Notes: a model not told the origin generated them from the sequence alone. A stretch of DNA of 64,000 bases from Neobacillus sp. CF12 (GCF_030348765.1 NZ_JAUCEU010000007.1:676501-740500), one strand, 5' to 3'. Shown: positions 7,508-17,578, counted from the stretch's first letter. Made by a program: numbers and translations.

Positions 7508-9085
7508 TTAGTGTAACTCTTCTAATTTTACTAATTTGTCTGTAATTTGGTTGTGTTCTTGCTCAGCAACTTCACTAGTAATAATATCTTCTTTAATCAA
7601 TTTTTCAATTGCTTCGTGTTGTGCATACAATGCATGTTTTTGTAGGATGGTTTGTTGGTTTTCTTTTAGAATGGGATACTTCACAAAAAGTTTCTCTATT
7701 TTGATCTGTAATGCTGATAGTTCTTGTTCGTATTGTTTAATGATCTCTTCTGAAACTGTTTCTGTAATGAACAATTTTTTTCTTACTGTGTGGATTTCCG
7801 TTATGGCTGATTCGAATCGATGTCCCCGTGCAATAAGTTCTTCATACTCCTTAAAACCTTCTTCTTTCTTATTAACCCCTAAGAAAGATAAAAGCGATTT
7901 TATTGAAAGTCCTTGGAATATTAATGAGAATAATACCACACTAAACGCTATAATTAAGATTTCCTCCCGTCCTGTAAAATCACGAGGGAGACTTAAAACA
8001 AGAGCAATGGATAATGAGCCCTTTAGACCTCCCCAATTGATAATGTGCTTCCAGCTGGTTGGAAAATTCTTGATGAATAATAGACTTGCATATACGGAAA
8101 TGCTTCTTGCAATAAGTACGATTAAAATGGTAGGAAAAATGTATCCCCATTTGTCTGCTAAGTTAATCCTGGTTATTTCCAACCCTACCATTAGAAAAAC
8201 AATTGAATTGGCTAGGAGTGCAGTAACTTCCCAAAAATTATTAATATTTAACTTCGTCGTCGGGCTCATTCCAATTTTCGCCCCATAATTTCCAAAAATG
8301 AGGGCAGCCACAACAACAGCAATGACACCAGAGGCATGAACCGCTTCAGCCAGTAAGAACGAACCGTAAAAAAGAATGATACTAAAGATAATTTCCAACG
8401 GGTAATCATCATAATAACTGGTTAATTTTGAGAAACCATAGCCAAGTGCACCGCCTATGATGAGTCCAAGTGAGATTACCTTAATAAATTCCCATAATCC
8501 ATAGCCCGCACCAACAACACCAAGTTCAAGATATGTTAATAAATAAAAGGCGGAAATTTTAAAAAGGACTACCGCAAGTCCATCATTAAATAAACTTTCT
8601 CCTTCAATAATAGTTGCCAGCCTTTTGTTTACCCCGACACTTTTAAAAATTGATATAACGCTTACAGGATCAGTGGCACTCATTAAAGCAGCAAAAACAA
8701 ATGCTGAAGGAATCGAAAAACCTAAAACCCATATCGTAGAAAAACCGACAATCAGAAAGGATAAAAGAGTTGCTCCAAAAGCTAGTGCTAGAATGGGCTC
8801 TTCATTTTCTTTTAAATAGGAATAAGGCAATTTCAAAGCCGCTTCCCCTAATAAAGCAGGCAAGAACAGTGTAATGATGACAAAGTTGAAAACTTCACCT
8901 TCTGTAATAAAATCCTTTAAAGGATCTAATGTTGGAATGTTTATAAGACCAACAATAGCCCCAACAATAACTAATGCAATAGGGTAAGGTTGCTTGAGTT
9001 TTTTTGCAATAGCGGTAATCCCAGCTGCAATCATTACTAAAATAAGGCCAAGTTTAAAAATATGGTGTAAATCTAGGTCATGCAC
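7508..9085 (-). CDS. CPA1-type Na+/H+ antiporter (NhaP/NhaK-like)
   Basis: 525 residues with about 12 membrane helices to residue 410 and a soluble, coiled-coil-prone tail of about 110 residues. The signature SATDPVSV and the ion-binding EGESLFNDG (Asn-Asp pair) identify the CPA1 exchangers that expel Na+ (or K+) for protons. WGGLKGSLSIAL supplies the conserved Arg/Lys-region helix. It precedes ktrBA in the same direction, which fits joint control of Na+ extrusion and Na+-dependent K+ uptake. Which cation it prefers cannot be told from sequence. Confidence 0.88.
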   Translation of the reverse strand: MHDLDLHHIFKLGLILVMIAAGITAIAKKLKQPYPIALVIVGAIVGLINIPTLDPLKDFITEGEVFNFVIITLFLPALLGEAALKLPYSYLKENEEPILALAFGATLLSFLIVGFSTIWVLGFSIPSAFVFAALMSATDPVSVISIFKSVGVNKRLATIIEGESLFNDGLAVVLFKISAFYLLTYLELGVVGAGYGLWEFIKVISLGLIIGGALGYGFSKLTSYYDDYPLEIIFSIILFYGSFLLAEAVHASGVIAVVVAALIFGNYGAKIGMSPTTKLNINNFWEVTALLANSIVFLMVGLEITRINLADKWGYIFPTILIVLIARSISVYASLLFIKNFPTSWKHIINWGGLKGSLSIALVLSLPRDFTGREEILIIAFSVVLFSLIFQGLSIKSLLSFLGVNKKEEGFKEYEELIARGHRFESAITEIHTVRKKLFITETVSEEIIKQYEQELSALQIKIEKLFVKYPILKENQQTILQKHALYAQHEAIEKLIKEDIITSEVAEQEHNQITDKLVKLEELH

Positions 9086-9166
9086 TTTTTATAACAACCT
9101 CCTTTTGAGTTCCTAGTATTCCATATGAGAGTAATTAGTATCATTTTTTTCGTTAAAACAAAAAGA

Positions 9167-9198
9167 AAAACACCATTCCCACTGTTAATGATGCTTTT
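9167..9198. terminator. Hairpin with flanking A and T runs
   Basis: AAAACACCATT-cccactgtt-AATGATGCTTTT forms a stem with one or two G-U pairs. It has runs suited to termination on both strands and lies between the antiporter promoter region and the resolvase gene. Confidence 0.5.
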
Positions 9199-9260
9199 CT
9201 TATTACATGCTGAGCAGTATGATTTTTGTTGTATTTAATAAAAATAACCTGTAGCTTATT

Positions 9261-9336
9261 AAACTAAACTGCTTCGTTAGTTGAAGAAGAAGCTCTGTCA
9301 ATAATAATGGCAACTGGATTCTTAACTCCTGAACCA
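9261..9336. repeat. Dispersed intergenic repeat copy
   Basis: AAACTAAACTGCTTCGTTAG, then TTGAAGAAGAAGC, a weak hairpin with TGGCAACTGG, and TTCTTAACTCCTGA. Less conserved than other copies. Confidence 0.55.
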
Positions 9337-9467
9337 GTAATTACAACAATATCAAACGGTATTACAACCATTATTACGGCAGTAACTTTTGTTAGAATTG
9401 TAACTGTAATTGAAAACATCGACTTCATTACAACTTTTAATTCTAGTAAATCTATATCCTTCTAAAT

Positions 9468-9491
9468 AAAAAATCGACCTTGATGGTCGAC
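9468..9491 (-). terminator. Terminator of the resolvase gene
   Basis: On the minus strand GTCGACC-atca-AGGTCGA is followed by TTTTTT, 20-odd bases after the resolvase stop codon. Confidence 0.7.
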
Positions 9492-9514
9492 TCATATTAC
9501 TATATTCCTGCCTT

Positions 9515-10078
9515 TCATTGATTGAGTTGTTCCTGACGTTTCTTAGCCCTAATTAGCGTGCTTTTACTTATACCTGTTATGTCCTCCACTTGCATGTAAG
9601 AATGGGTTTCAAGAAGCTTTAGTGCATGTTCTATTTGTGTCTTTTTATATTTCTTTGGTCGTCCTTCTCTAAAATCTTCTCGCTGCTTTGCTATTGCTTT
9701 ACCTTCCTGAGTCCGTTCTACAATCATATTTCTTTCCATTTCCGCTACGGCTAACATGGTTTGAAGGAAGAATCGCCCCATTGTTGTGTTTTCAAGTAAA
9801 CCTACATTCAATACATGGACACGAACACCCTTGTTAAATAAATCCTCTACAACGTCAATTCCTTCTCGTACATTCCTGGCTAACCGATCTAGTTTAGTTA
9901 CTACCAATGTGTCGCCTTTTTTTAACTCTTTAAGCAATTTACTAAACTGCGGTCTTTCCATCTTGGTTCCAGTGAATTTTTCCTCGATAATCATGTCGCA
10001 CCCTTCAGCTTGTAACTTTTCTTTTTGTACCTCTAATTCCTGACCCAATGTACTGACTCTGCTGTAACCATATTTCAT
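9515..10078 (-). CDS. Serine recombinase (resolvase/invertase family)
   Basis: About 187 residues. The catalytic domain opens with YSRVST (nucleophile Ser), followed by the TKLDRLARN motif and the E-helix region [16 protein letters not shown]. The C-terminus has a helix-turn-helix ([19 protein letters not shown]). This size and layout fit Tn3-type resolvases and Pin-type invertases carried on mobile elements. A GTG lies three codons further out, but the ATG at 10078 follows a GGTGG sequence at proper spacing. No transposase remains beside it. It may regulate itself from the repeats just upstream. Confidence 0.88.
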   Translation of the reverse strand: MKYGYSRVSTLGQELEVQKEKLQAEGCDMIIEEKFTGTKMERPQFSKLLKELKKGDTLVVTKLDRLARNVREGIDVVEDLFNKGVRVHVLNVGLLENTTMGRFFLQTMLAVAEMERNMIVERTQEGKAIAKQREDFREGRPKKYKKTQIEHALKLLETHSYMQVEDITGISKSTLIRAKKRQEQLNQ

Positions 10079-10111
10079 ATAAACCACCGCTTCCCTACCA
10101 CTACTTTTGAA

Positions 10112-10190
10112 TATAAGTTATGACACCATTTTATTCCTTTATTTTATTGCTTCTGTTTTTTTGGTGTCAATACTTTTAAGTTATGACACT
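10112..10190. promoter_or_regulatory. Candidate res-type recombination and operator site
   Basis: Three related half-sites: TAAGTTATGACAC at 10114-10126, its inverted relative GGTGTCAATACTTT at 10163-10176, and TAAGTTATGACAC again at 10177-10189. Resolvases bind paired inverted half-sites immediately upstream of their own gene, and this arrangement fits. The 50-bp spacing between the first half-site and the inverted pair is unusual for a single res subsite. Confidence 0.6.
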
Positions 10191-10202
10191 TTATTCATAA
10201 AA

Positions 10203-10226
10203 AAAGACCGTCTATAGACAGTCTTA
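10203..10226 (-). terminator. Terminator of the 166-residue gene
   Basis: AAGACTGTCTATAGACGGTC-type stem on the minus strand followed by seven T, downstream of the gene ending at 10300. The right flank holds the GCCTTTACTTTAAGTACAA half of the intergenic repeat. Confidence 0.65.
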
Positions 10227-10299
10227 CTTAAACTAAAGCAGCCTTTACTTTAAGTACAATTATTCACAAACTTCCTTACGTAAGCACTAAAGATATTTG

Positions 10300-10800
10300 C
10301 TAAGAGTTTATTTTGTTAAATTCCTTCTCTAAATTGATTAATTTCAGCCTGTATTCTGTAATCTTAAGGAAAAAATCACGGAAGTCATAAGCTATAAAAT
10401 TCATGTTAAATAATTGAATCGTAGTTTTCTTTACTGCATGTTCTAATACGAATATTAAATCCAGACAAGTCTTTCTTATTTCAGGTTCAACACTATTTCC
10501 ATTTATAATTTTCAAATGGTTAATACAATAATTTAGAGTTTTTACGTGCTTTTCCAATAAATTCACACGTTCCGAAATACCTATATGGACTTCGGTTTCT
10601 ACTACCGACAGAATATCATAGAGAGTCTGTGTGGCAGTTTTTAAAGAGTCATTCAACTGGTGAAAGGCTTGCAAAAAATCATTAAATTTCTTGACCCTCT
10701 CTTTTCGTAATTCCTGGAGTTTCAAGAAAAATGAAATGGTTACAATTAGGAACAGTAATAAATACACCAAATAAATATTCCCCCATTCGAAATTCACCAC
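10300..10800 (-). CDS. Membrane-anchored helical protein, unknown function
   Basis: 166 residues. One N-terminal membrane helix (about residues 8-26, YLVYLLLFLIVTISFF) is followed by a long cytoplasmic, mostly helical region with heptad-like spacing. No enzyme motif is visible. It is divergent from the potassium channel gene that starts 208 bases to the right, so they may share a regulatory region. I do not recognise a family; it could be a signalling or scaffold protein, but nothing in the sequence says so. Confidence 0.5.
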   Translation of the reverse strand: MVNFEWGNIYLVYLLLFLIVTISFFLKLQELRKERVKKFNDFLQAFHQLNDSLKTATQTLYDILSVVETEVHIGISERVNLLEKHVKTLNYCINHLKIINGNSVEPEIRKTCLDLIFVLEHAVKKTTIQLFNMNFIAYDFRDFFLKITEYRLKLINLEKEFNKINS

Positions 10801-11007
10801 ACTAGTTACCCCCCAGTTGCTAATTCACACCATATTATTTTGCCAATAAATAAATCATTTCATTACCATATCACTAAATTAGATTAGAATTACAAAACCT
10901 TTAATGAGCTTGACAAAATCTTAATCCAAAATCTCAACATTTTTATTATGCATAAAGTGAAATTAGGAAATAATGAAGTGTGAATGAATTTTATGAGGTG
11001 GGAAAAG

Positions 11008-12000
11008 ATGATCCAGCATTGGTTGGCTAAGTTTTTACGACTACCCGTTGTTGTAAGAATTTTTTTGTTAGCTTCATTCATTATGATAATCTTTGGATAC
11101 ATCATTCATTTAATTGAACCAAATAATTTCCCAACTGTTTTTGAAGGAATTTGGTGGGCAGTGGTTACAGCTGCTACTATTGGATATGGGGACTACGCTC
11201 CAGAAACATTTGCAGGAAGAATAACAGGAATTATACTTATGATAGTAGGGATTGCTATTGTCTCCTCTTATTTTGTCAGCTTGGCTACTGTAGCAGTAAC
11301 AATGCAAGCAGCCTATATTGAAGGGAAACTCTTTTTTAAGGGGAATCAACACATGATAATAATCGGATGGAATGAACGATCCAGAGAATTGATTTCTTCT
11401 ATGTCTAAAAAGAATCCATCAAAGAAAGTGGTTCTTATTGATGAAACACTGGAAACTATGCCAACTGGACTCAAAAACGTGCACTTTATTAAGGGACGTG
11501 CCAACTTAGACGAAATTTTATTAAAGGCAAACATTCATGAAGCACAATGTGTAGTGATAACTGCTGACCAAAATATGAACGAGTTGTATGCAGACATGAA
11601 TACTATCATTACCTTGTTAGCCATTAAAGGAACACACCCAACAATTCGATGCATCGCAGAAATTCTTACTTCTGAACAAGTGGATAATGCAAGGAGAGCA
11701 GGAGCAGATGAGATTATCCAATCCAATATCCTTACAAGCTCTCTTATACTTAACAGTCTAGAATCTCATTCAACAATGGAATCTATAATGAATTTAATCC
11801 GGAATTCTGATAACCACCACCTCTTAACCTGTGAGCCTGTTGAAGGGATAGTGGGAAAACAATTTTATGAGGCATGTAATCTTTTTTTCAAAAGAAATAA
11901 AATGTTGGTTGGAATAAAAAGAGGAGAGAAAACTCATGTTAACCCTCCGCAAGAATTTGTTATTCAAAAGGATGACCTTGCTGTTGTAATTACCGAATAG
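11008..12000 (+). CDS. Two-helix potassium channel with RCK domain (YugO-like)
   Basis: About 330 residues, matching Bacillus YugO (328). Two membrane helices flank the pore loop with the K+ filter TIGYGD. Residues 105-330 are a TrkA_N/RCK gating unit (MIIIGWNERSRELI is the Rossmann loop). YugO releases K+ and carries electrical signals in B. subtilis biofilms; the same role here is an inference. The frame starts at 10984, but AGGTGG lies 8 bases before the ATG at 11008 and that start gives the family length. It is convergent with kimA and shares a terminator with it. Confidence 0.88.
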   Translation: MIQHWLAKFLRLPVVVRIFLLASFIMIIFGYIIHLIEPNNFPTVFEGIWWAVVTAATIGYGDYAPETFAGRITGIILMIVGIAIVSSYFVSLATVAVTMQAAYIEGKLFFKGNQHMIIIGWNERSRELISSMSKKNPSKKVVLIDETLETMPTGLKNVHFIKGRANLDEILLKANIHEAQCVVITADQNMNELYADMNTIITLLAIKGTHPTIRCIAEILTSEQVDNARRAGADEIIQSNILTSSLILNSLESHSTMESIMNLIRNSDNHHLLTCEPVEGIVGKQFYEACNLFFKRNKMLVGIKRGEKTHVNPPQEFVIQKDDLAVVITE

Positions 12001-12007
12001 TTCAAAA

Positions 12008-12053
12008 AAAAGCCTACTTTATTCACCAAAAGGATGATAATAAAGTAGGCTTC
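12008..12053. terminator. Shared terminator of channel gene and kimA
   Basis: AAGCCTACTTTAT and ATAAAGTAGGCTT form a 13-bp stem flanked by an A run on the left and T-rich sequence on the right. It can end transcription from both convergent genes. Confidence 0.8.
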
Positions 12054-12057
12054 TGTT

Positions 12058-13884
12058 TTATTTTTTTAAACGGAAAGGTACAGTGGTAACAATCACGTTT
12101 CTCCGATAAAGCAAGAAAGACTTAATCAATAAGCTTGATTGATTATGGAGAATATTGTGCCAGCCTTTCTTAGTTATAAATTGTGGGATGACCACTGTTA
12201 CTTGATAGTTAGATTCGCTCGCTTTATGTTCAACTGTATCAACAAACTTAGTTAATGGAGTTATGATACTTCTGTAATGAGAGTGCAGCGTAACCAGTCT
12301 TACTTCAGGTTGCCACTTCTTCCACTTTTCTTCAAACTTATGCTCGTCATCTCTTTCAAAAGCCACATAAACGGCAATAATTTGATCTGGCTTAAGTGAT
12401 TTGGCATAGTTTATTGAGTTTTCTACCACATGAGTAATGCCAGCCACTGGAACGATGATTACATTCCCTTCAATCTGTAAAGCGGGCTCACATGTAGTAA
12501 TCCTCAATTGATCCCCTACCGCATCATAATGTTTTTTAATTCGGTGGAAAATAAAAATAATAATCGGTAGAAAAACTAAAATTGACCAGACTTGATTGAA
12601 TTTAGTTAAGAAGAACATTAATGTGACAATGAAACTAATCAATGCACCCGTTGTATTAATAATAAATTTCGGCACCCAACCTTGAGGCTTTTCTCGAATC
12701 CATTTAACCATCATTCCTGTTTGAGACAATGTAAATGGAACAAACACTCCGACTGCGTAAAGTGGGATAAGGTGCTCAGTTTCTGCTTGAAAAGCAAGGA
12801 TTAGGATGATCGAAGCTATACCAAGTATGATGATACCGTTTGAATATCCTAATCGGTCACCTCTCATCAGAAACATCCTTGGAATAAACTTATCTTTAGC
12901 AAGATTAACAGCCAGCAATGGGAATGCAGAATATCCAGTGTTGGCAGCAAGGATTAATATTAAGGCTGTAGTTCCTTGGATAAAGAAATACATAAAATTC
13001 CGTCCAAAGACATCCTCTGCAATTTGTGAAACAACCGTTACCTCAGCTCTTGGAGCAGTTCCATAATAATAGGCTAAAGTTATGATTCCTGAAAACAATA
13101 TAGCAAGTAAAATCCCCATCATTATTAGCGTTTTAGCAGCATTGTTTGGTGCTGGATCTTTAAAGTTTGGTATGGCATTAGATATGGCTTCAACACCTGT
13201 TAATGCTGAGCTTCCTGAAGCAAATGCCCTTAATAAAATAAATAAACTGATCCCCGCCACAGGTGTACCTAAAGGGGTGTGTAATTCAGGAGCAACACCG
13301 CCTGTTAGGATGTTGTAAATACCCACACCGATTAAAATGAATAAGGCTAGAACAAATAAGTACACGGGGTAGGCTAATATTGAAGCGGACTCCGTTACTC
13401 CTCTTAAATTCAAAAGTGTAATAAAAATTACAAATACAATAGCAATTTCCACATTATAATTATGTAAGGTGGGAAAGGCAGAAGTTAAAGCATCAGTCCC
13501 CGCAGACACACTTACTGCAACCGTAAGAATATAGTCTACTAAAAGAGAGCCACCAGCAATTAAGCCTGGATTTACTCCTAAATTATTTTTCGAAACAACA
13601 TATGCTCCTCCTCCATGAGGATAAGCAAATATGATTTGCCGATAGGACAGTATGAGAGCTGTTAAAAGAATTAACACACCCACTGCGATAGGAATGGAGT
13701 ACCAATATGCTGCTGCTCCTATTGTTGCCAACACGATTAGTATTTGTTCAGGACCATAAGCCACCGATGATAGTGCATCGGAAGATAGTATAGCTAATGC
13801 TTTCGTTTTGTTAATTTTTTGTTCCCCTAATTCATGTGATTTTAAGGGTCTTCCAATTAAAACCCTTTTTATTGATGAAAACAT
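12058..13884 (-). CDS. kimA: High-affinity K+ importer of the APC superfamily (KimA/YdaO)
   Basis: 608 residues, the length of B. subtilis KimA (607). About 12 membrane helices begin with the family-typical KALAILSSDALSSVAYGPEQ and AYPHGGGAYVVSK, followed by a cytoplasmic C-terminal domain from about residue 460 (VIIVPVAGITHVVENSINYA), the adenosine-binding-fold region seen in KimA. It imports K+ with protons. The long leader upstream carries a c-di-AMP riboswitch, exactly as in B. subtilis, so expression should fall when c-di-AMP (and K+) is high. Confidence 0.93.
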   Translation of the reverse strand: MFSSIKRVLIGRPLKSHELGEQKINKTKALAILSSDALSSVAYGPEQILIVLATIGAAAYWYSIPIAVGVLILLTALILSYRQIIFAYPHGGGAYVVSKNNLGVNPGLIAGGSLLVDYILTVAVSVSAGTDALTSAFPTLHNYNVEIAIVFVIFITLLNLRGVTESASILAYPVYLFVLALFILIGVGIYNILTGGVAPELHTPLGTPVAGISLFILLRAFASGSSALTGVEAISNAIPNFKDPAPNNAAKTLIMMGILLAILFSGIITLAYYYGTAPRAEVTVVSQIAEDVFGRNFMYFFIQGTTALILILAANTGYSAFPLLAVNLAKDKFIPRMFLMRGDRLGYSNGIIILGIASIILILAFQAETEHLIPLYAVGVFVPFTLSQTGMMVKWIREKPQGWVPKFIINTTGALISFIVTLMFFLTKFNQVWSILVFLPIIIFIFHRIKKHYDAVGDQLRITTCEPALQIEGNVIIVPVAGITHVVENSINYAKSLKPDQIIAVYVAFERDDEHKFEEKWKKWQPEVRLVTLHSHYRSIITPLTKFVDTVEHKASESNYQVTVVIPQFITKKGWHNILHNQSSLLIKSFLLYRRNVIVTTVPFRLKK

Positions 13885-13960
13885 TTATAATTCACCGCCA
13901 ATTTTATAATTAATAAGTTATGTAATATATTGCCCAGTTAAATATATTTTTCTCAAAGTG

Positions 13961-14004
13961 AAAAAATAAAACGTCTACAAGTCATTGTTAATAGACCTGT
14001 AGAT
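13961..14004 (-). terminator. Riboswitch expression-platform terminator
   Basis: On the minus strand CTACAGGTC and GACTTGTAG form the stem, followed by GTTTTATTTTTT. It stands between the aptamer and the kimA start, where a c-di-AMP-bound riboswitch would let it form. Confidence 0.85.
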
Positions 14005-14044
14005 ACATCATTTTTCTTGCGCCACAAGCTCCATCTTCCTTCTC

Positions 14045-14175
14045 TTATAACGCTACGAGGTTAGCTGTCGGATTCGGACCATTGAGTAGCCCTACCTTTA
14101 AAAGGATTCACCCCTTGGATTGAATAGCAATCCATAAAAATGGTTCCCCCGTATCTAATGGTTTCAGCGATTTAG
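14045..14175 (-). ncRNA. c-di-AMP riboswitch (ydaO-yuaA class)
   Basis: The minus strand reads, in order, the conserved elements of this class: CGCTGAAACC, GATACGGGGGAACCA, GGGGTGAATCC, GGTAGGGCTACTC, CCGAATCCGACAGCTAACCT and CGTAGCG. The outer stem is CGCT (14166-14169) with AGCG (14051-14054). In this class c-di-AMP binding turns the downstream gene off, and the downstream gene here is the K+ importer kimA, about 160 bases away, with an intrinsic terminator between. Confidence 0.93.
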
Positions 14176-14334
14176 AACTTTGAAACAGTGATTACACTAC
14201 TCCTGTGTCCTTCAAAAGCAAATGATTTTTTATGTAAAAAAGCATTAAAACCCAATAAAACGGAAAGGGTATAAAACAGATAGAAAAAATACCTATAAAA
14301 AACTTTTAGGACCTATTTCAAAAGGAGGATTAAC

Positions 14335-14457
14335 ATGTTCAAAGAAAATAGACCATTATTATCTGATGAATTTTTAGATGAGCTAGCTAAAGAAATTAAC
14401 CAGCAATATGGAGGTCCCATAAAAGAACAAAATGGGGAACCCATAAATAATGATTAA
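14335..14457 (+). CDS. Small acidic protein, about 40 residues
   Basis: An ATG at 14335 with AAAGGAGG seven bases before it opens a 40-codon frame: start MFKENRPLLSDEFLDELAK, end NGEPINND. It is hydrophilic and probably one helix plus a disordered tail. Similar short proteins occur in Bacillaceae genomes, sometimes under misleading names; no function is established. It is divergent from the riboswitch of kimA. Confidence 0.65.
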   Translation: MFKENRPLLSDEFLDELAKEINQQYGGPIKEQNGEPINND

Positions 14458-14502
14458 AATAAGAATAATTCCTTTAAAAGCCATCCCCAGTATTTATCCT
14501 AA

Positions 14503-14592
14503 CTTCTCTTTGAACTAACCGTTAGAGAAACAAAAAAAGCTGCCAAAATGACAGCTTAGATCATAAACTCTTGCCCCCGTTAGCTAAATAAG
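14503..14592. repeat. Dispersed intergenic repeat copy
   Basis: TTCTCTTTGAACTAACCGTT, an A-rich spacer, hairpin AGCTGCCA-aaa-TGACAGCT, then TAAACTCTTGCCCCCGTTAG. Both halves are present. Confidence 0.65.
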
Positions 14593-14740
14593 AAATCAAA
14601 TTAAATTTGTTGAGTGGAGAGAAAGTATTGCATCAACAGCGTTACCGCCCCATTATAATTCAAAGTTTATTCTCATTTCCAGATAACCTCTTTGTGTAAT
14701 TTTTCTAAAGCAAAAAAACAAGTTGTTTTCATAGCTTGTT

Positions 14741-15443
14741 TTAAATGCTTTCTATCATTCTATACCCAACACCCATTTCAGTTAGAATGTATTTTGGCTC
14801 AGCAGGATTTGATTCTAATTTTCTGCGGATATTTGCCATATTGACTCGTAATGCTTGCGTTTCATTGGTGTAGGGTCCCCATATTTTTTTAATGATAAAG
14901 TCATGTGTTAACACTTTTCCAGCATGTTCAGAAAGCAAAGTAATGATTTTGTATTCAATTGGAGTAAAATGAACTTCCTTCTCTTTGATAAGAACTTTTC
15001 GTTTCTCAAAATCGATTTCAAATTCTCCTACGCTAAACTTTTTGAGTCTTTGGTCATCACTTTCTAGAGCTTTCTTATTTCGCCTAATAGCAGTCCGAAT
15101 TCGAGCAAGTAACTCTGAAGTGCCAAATGGTTTTGTAATATAATCATCCGCACCTAGGTCAAGCGCTTCTACTTTTTCCCGTTCGTGCCCACGTGCTGAT
15201 ACAACAATAATAGGCACCTCGCTCCATTGTCTAATAGCTTTTAAAACCTCGATTCCATCAATATCTGGCAATCCTAAGTCCAACAAAATTAAATCAGGCG
15301 AATGAGAAGCCATCATTGAAATGGCTTCATTTCCCTTTTTAGTTTTTATGATTTGATACTGATTTTGAAGTTAATATAGCAGAAATAAAATTGCTTATAC
15401 CTGCTTCATCTTCAACGATTAAAATCAAAGTTTTATGCACCAT
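14741..15443 (-). pseudogene. kdpE: Frameshifted response regulator KdpE
   Basis: Two frames together spell a complete OmpR-type KdpE of about 233 residues. The first (from the ATG at 15443, LILIVEDEAG) runs to 15340; the second carries LILLDLGLPDIDG (phospho-acceptor Asp), the SARGHEREKVEALDLGADDYITKPF segment split over Thr/Lys switch residues, and the winged helix. The break is at an A4/T4 run at 15363-15366: removing one base restores the frame (LTSNQYQIIKT). Either a real inactivating mutation or a sequencing slip in a homopolymer; the decayed state of its partner genes favours a true lesion. Confidence 0.85.
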
Positions 15444-15494
15444 TTTACACTGCCCTTCTTTAGCTTACCAGTTATTTCTGATACTGGTTTACGG

Positions 15495-16952
15495 TTATGA
15501 TAGTGGTAAAGTAAATCGGAAAACTGCTCCACCTGACTTTCGGTTTTCTGCACTCATTTTACCATGATGTGCCTTAATAATTGACATACAGATGGAAAGA
15601 CCTATTCCCATCCCTCTTGATGAATCGGCACTTTTCTTTCCATTTGGTACAAAACTTGTAAATAAATATGGTAAATCTTCAGCAGCAATTCCTTCTCCGT
15701 TATCAATTACCTCAATTACTGCATAATTCTTATTCTTTTTCACTTTTACATCAATTGCTGTATTGTTTTGTGAATGTTTGACCGCATTTTCAAGAAGATT
15801 AATCAGGACCTGTGCAATTAAAGTGCCATCCATGGGAACAATTAAAAGATCATTAGGTACCTTTACAGAAATATTGCTCTCTGGAAATCTCTTTCTAATT
15901 CGACTTACTGCTTCTGCAACAATTTCCTCTACAGCCTCCGGTGATTTGGAAACATTCATTGTTCCTTCATGGATTCGTGTTACAGACAACAAGTTTTCTA
16001 CCATTCGAATTAACCATTGGGAATCTTCTATTATGTTCGCAATCAAATTGTTTTTTGTAGACTCATCAAAAGATGCTTGATTTTCGAGAATGGCAGAACT
16101 CGCACCTAGAATAGCTGTTAGGGGTGTTCTTAAATCATGTGAGATTGCACGCAATAGATTACTTCTCATTTTCTCTTTTTCAGATTCTACCAGAATTATG
16201 CGCTGTTCATCTGATAAATACTGGCGTTCTAAGGCCATTGCTACTTGTGCAGTAATCATTTGTAAGAAAAGACGATCATCATGATCGAGAAGGCTTTTTT
16301 CACAGGATATTCCCATTACACCAAGTATCTTTTTTTGTGATACTACAGGAAAATAATAAGCTTTTGCTCCAATTAGTGTGTCAGTTCCAGCACCAGCCGG
16401 TTTGTGGTTGACAAATACCCAATGTGCGACTGCTTTTTCACTCTCAGATTGTAAAATGTCGTCCTTGATCTCCTCTGATAATTGCTTCAAGTAACCTATT
16501 GTCCCATTTTCGGGATCTTTTGTGTAAAAAATTACTGTTCGATTGAACAGTTTAACTACATATTCATTTGTCAGATTCACAATACTATCAAGCCCTCTGG
16601 CAGCTAACAACTTTTTGTTTATTTCATATAGAACCTCTGTCCGACGCTCTCTTTCTACAGCAAGTCTTGCTTGTGTTTTAATACGAACCGTCAAAGCACT
16701 TGCAAACAATGCGACTAACAACATAATGGAAAAGGTAACTGGATATCCTGCTTGAATAGCATTAAATGTGTAATAAGGTACAGTAAAAAAGAAATTAAAT
16801 GCTAGAACACTTAAAAATGAAGAAACTATACCATAGAGATACCCTATTGTGATTCTAGAGATAACGAGTACCGACAGAATATAAACCATTATCACATTTT
16901 GTTCACCGATTCCAAGCGCACGAAGTTCAATTGAAACAATAGTTGCTAACAT
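15495..16952 (-). pseudogene. kdpD: Sensor kinase KdpD, N-terminus deleted
   Basis: 485 residues covering the membrane helices, GAF-like linker and complete kinase core of KdpD: H-box ISHDLRTPL, N-box INLLENAVKHS, G-boxes DNGEGI and RGMGIGLSI. Missing are the N-terminal KdpD and Usp-like domains (about 400 residues), which sense K+ and bind c-di-AMP. The frame begins inside the first membrane helix at a junction with the kdpA fragment. The kinase core might still fold, but normal sensing is lost and its regulator gene is frameshifted. Confidence 0.88.
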
Positions 16953-17578
16953 TTCGAAACAACTTTATAATGGTCAAACGTTTGCACCACACCTTGTGAA
17001 GCAATAAGTAATGCCACAACTAGCGATAAAGGAATCAAAACATATAGTGTTATTCTCGTGATATCTACCCAGTAGTTACCGATCTTTTGTTCTTTTTTTA
17101 GAATAAAACCTCGAATCAGTGCGAATAGAACAGCGATACCTGTTGCCGCTGAAACAAAATTTTGAACTGTCAGTCCAATAGACTGGGCCAAATATGATAG
17201 AATGCTCTCGCCAGAGTAGGCTTGCCAATTCGTGTTTGAAACAAAACTTGCTACTGTATTGAACGCTAGATGCCAACTTGTTCCCTTCATGCCTTCAGGA
17301 TTTAAAGGAAGGAAACCTTGAATCATTTGTAATCCACAAAGAGAGATCAGCCCTATTGTGTTAAAGGTCATAACAGCAACTATATATTGTCTTGCTCCCA
17401 TGCCTTCTACATTACACCTACCGATGATTTTATAAACACATTTCTCTACTGGCGATATAATTTTGGTTAAAAATACTTTTTGACCAGTCATCACCTTATA
17501 AATATAAATACCTATTGGAATTGATAATCCGACTAAAACAACAATGAAAAAAGCATCTTGTAAAATAATATTGTTCAT
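16946..17578 (-). pseudogene. kdpA: KdpA, first 200 residues only
   Basis: 210 residues. The N-terminal two pore repeats of KdpA are recognisable ([24 protein letters not shown] is split across the first filter region, and [12 protein letters not shown] follows). KdpA is normally about 555 residues with four pore repeats. After TFDHYKVV the frame ends in SKC-stop at the join with kdpD. The rest of kdpA, all of kdpB and kdpC, and the 5' part of kdpD are absent, so the Kdp ATPase cannot be made. Confidence 0.9.

Noticed and set aside
9307..9465. 52-codon Thr/Ile-rich plus-strand frame
   Set aside because: No ribosome binding site, and its ATG lies within the intergenic repeat hairpin; composition could be a real small protein but support is too thin.
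10890..11726. Minus-strand frames over the potassium channel gene
   Set aside because: They mirror a clear plus-strand channel gene with the TIGYGD filter.
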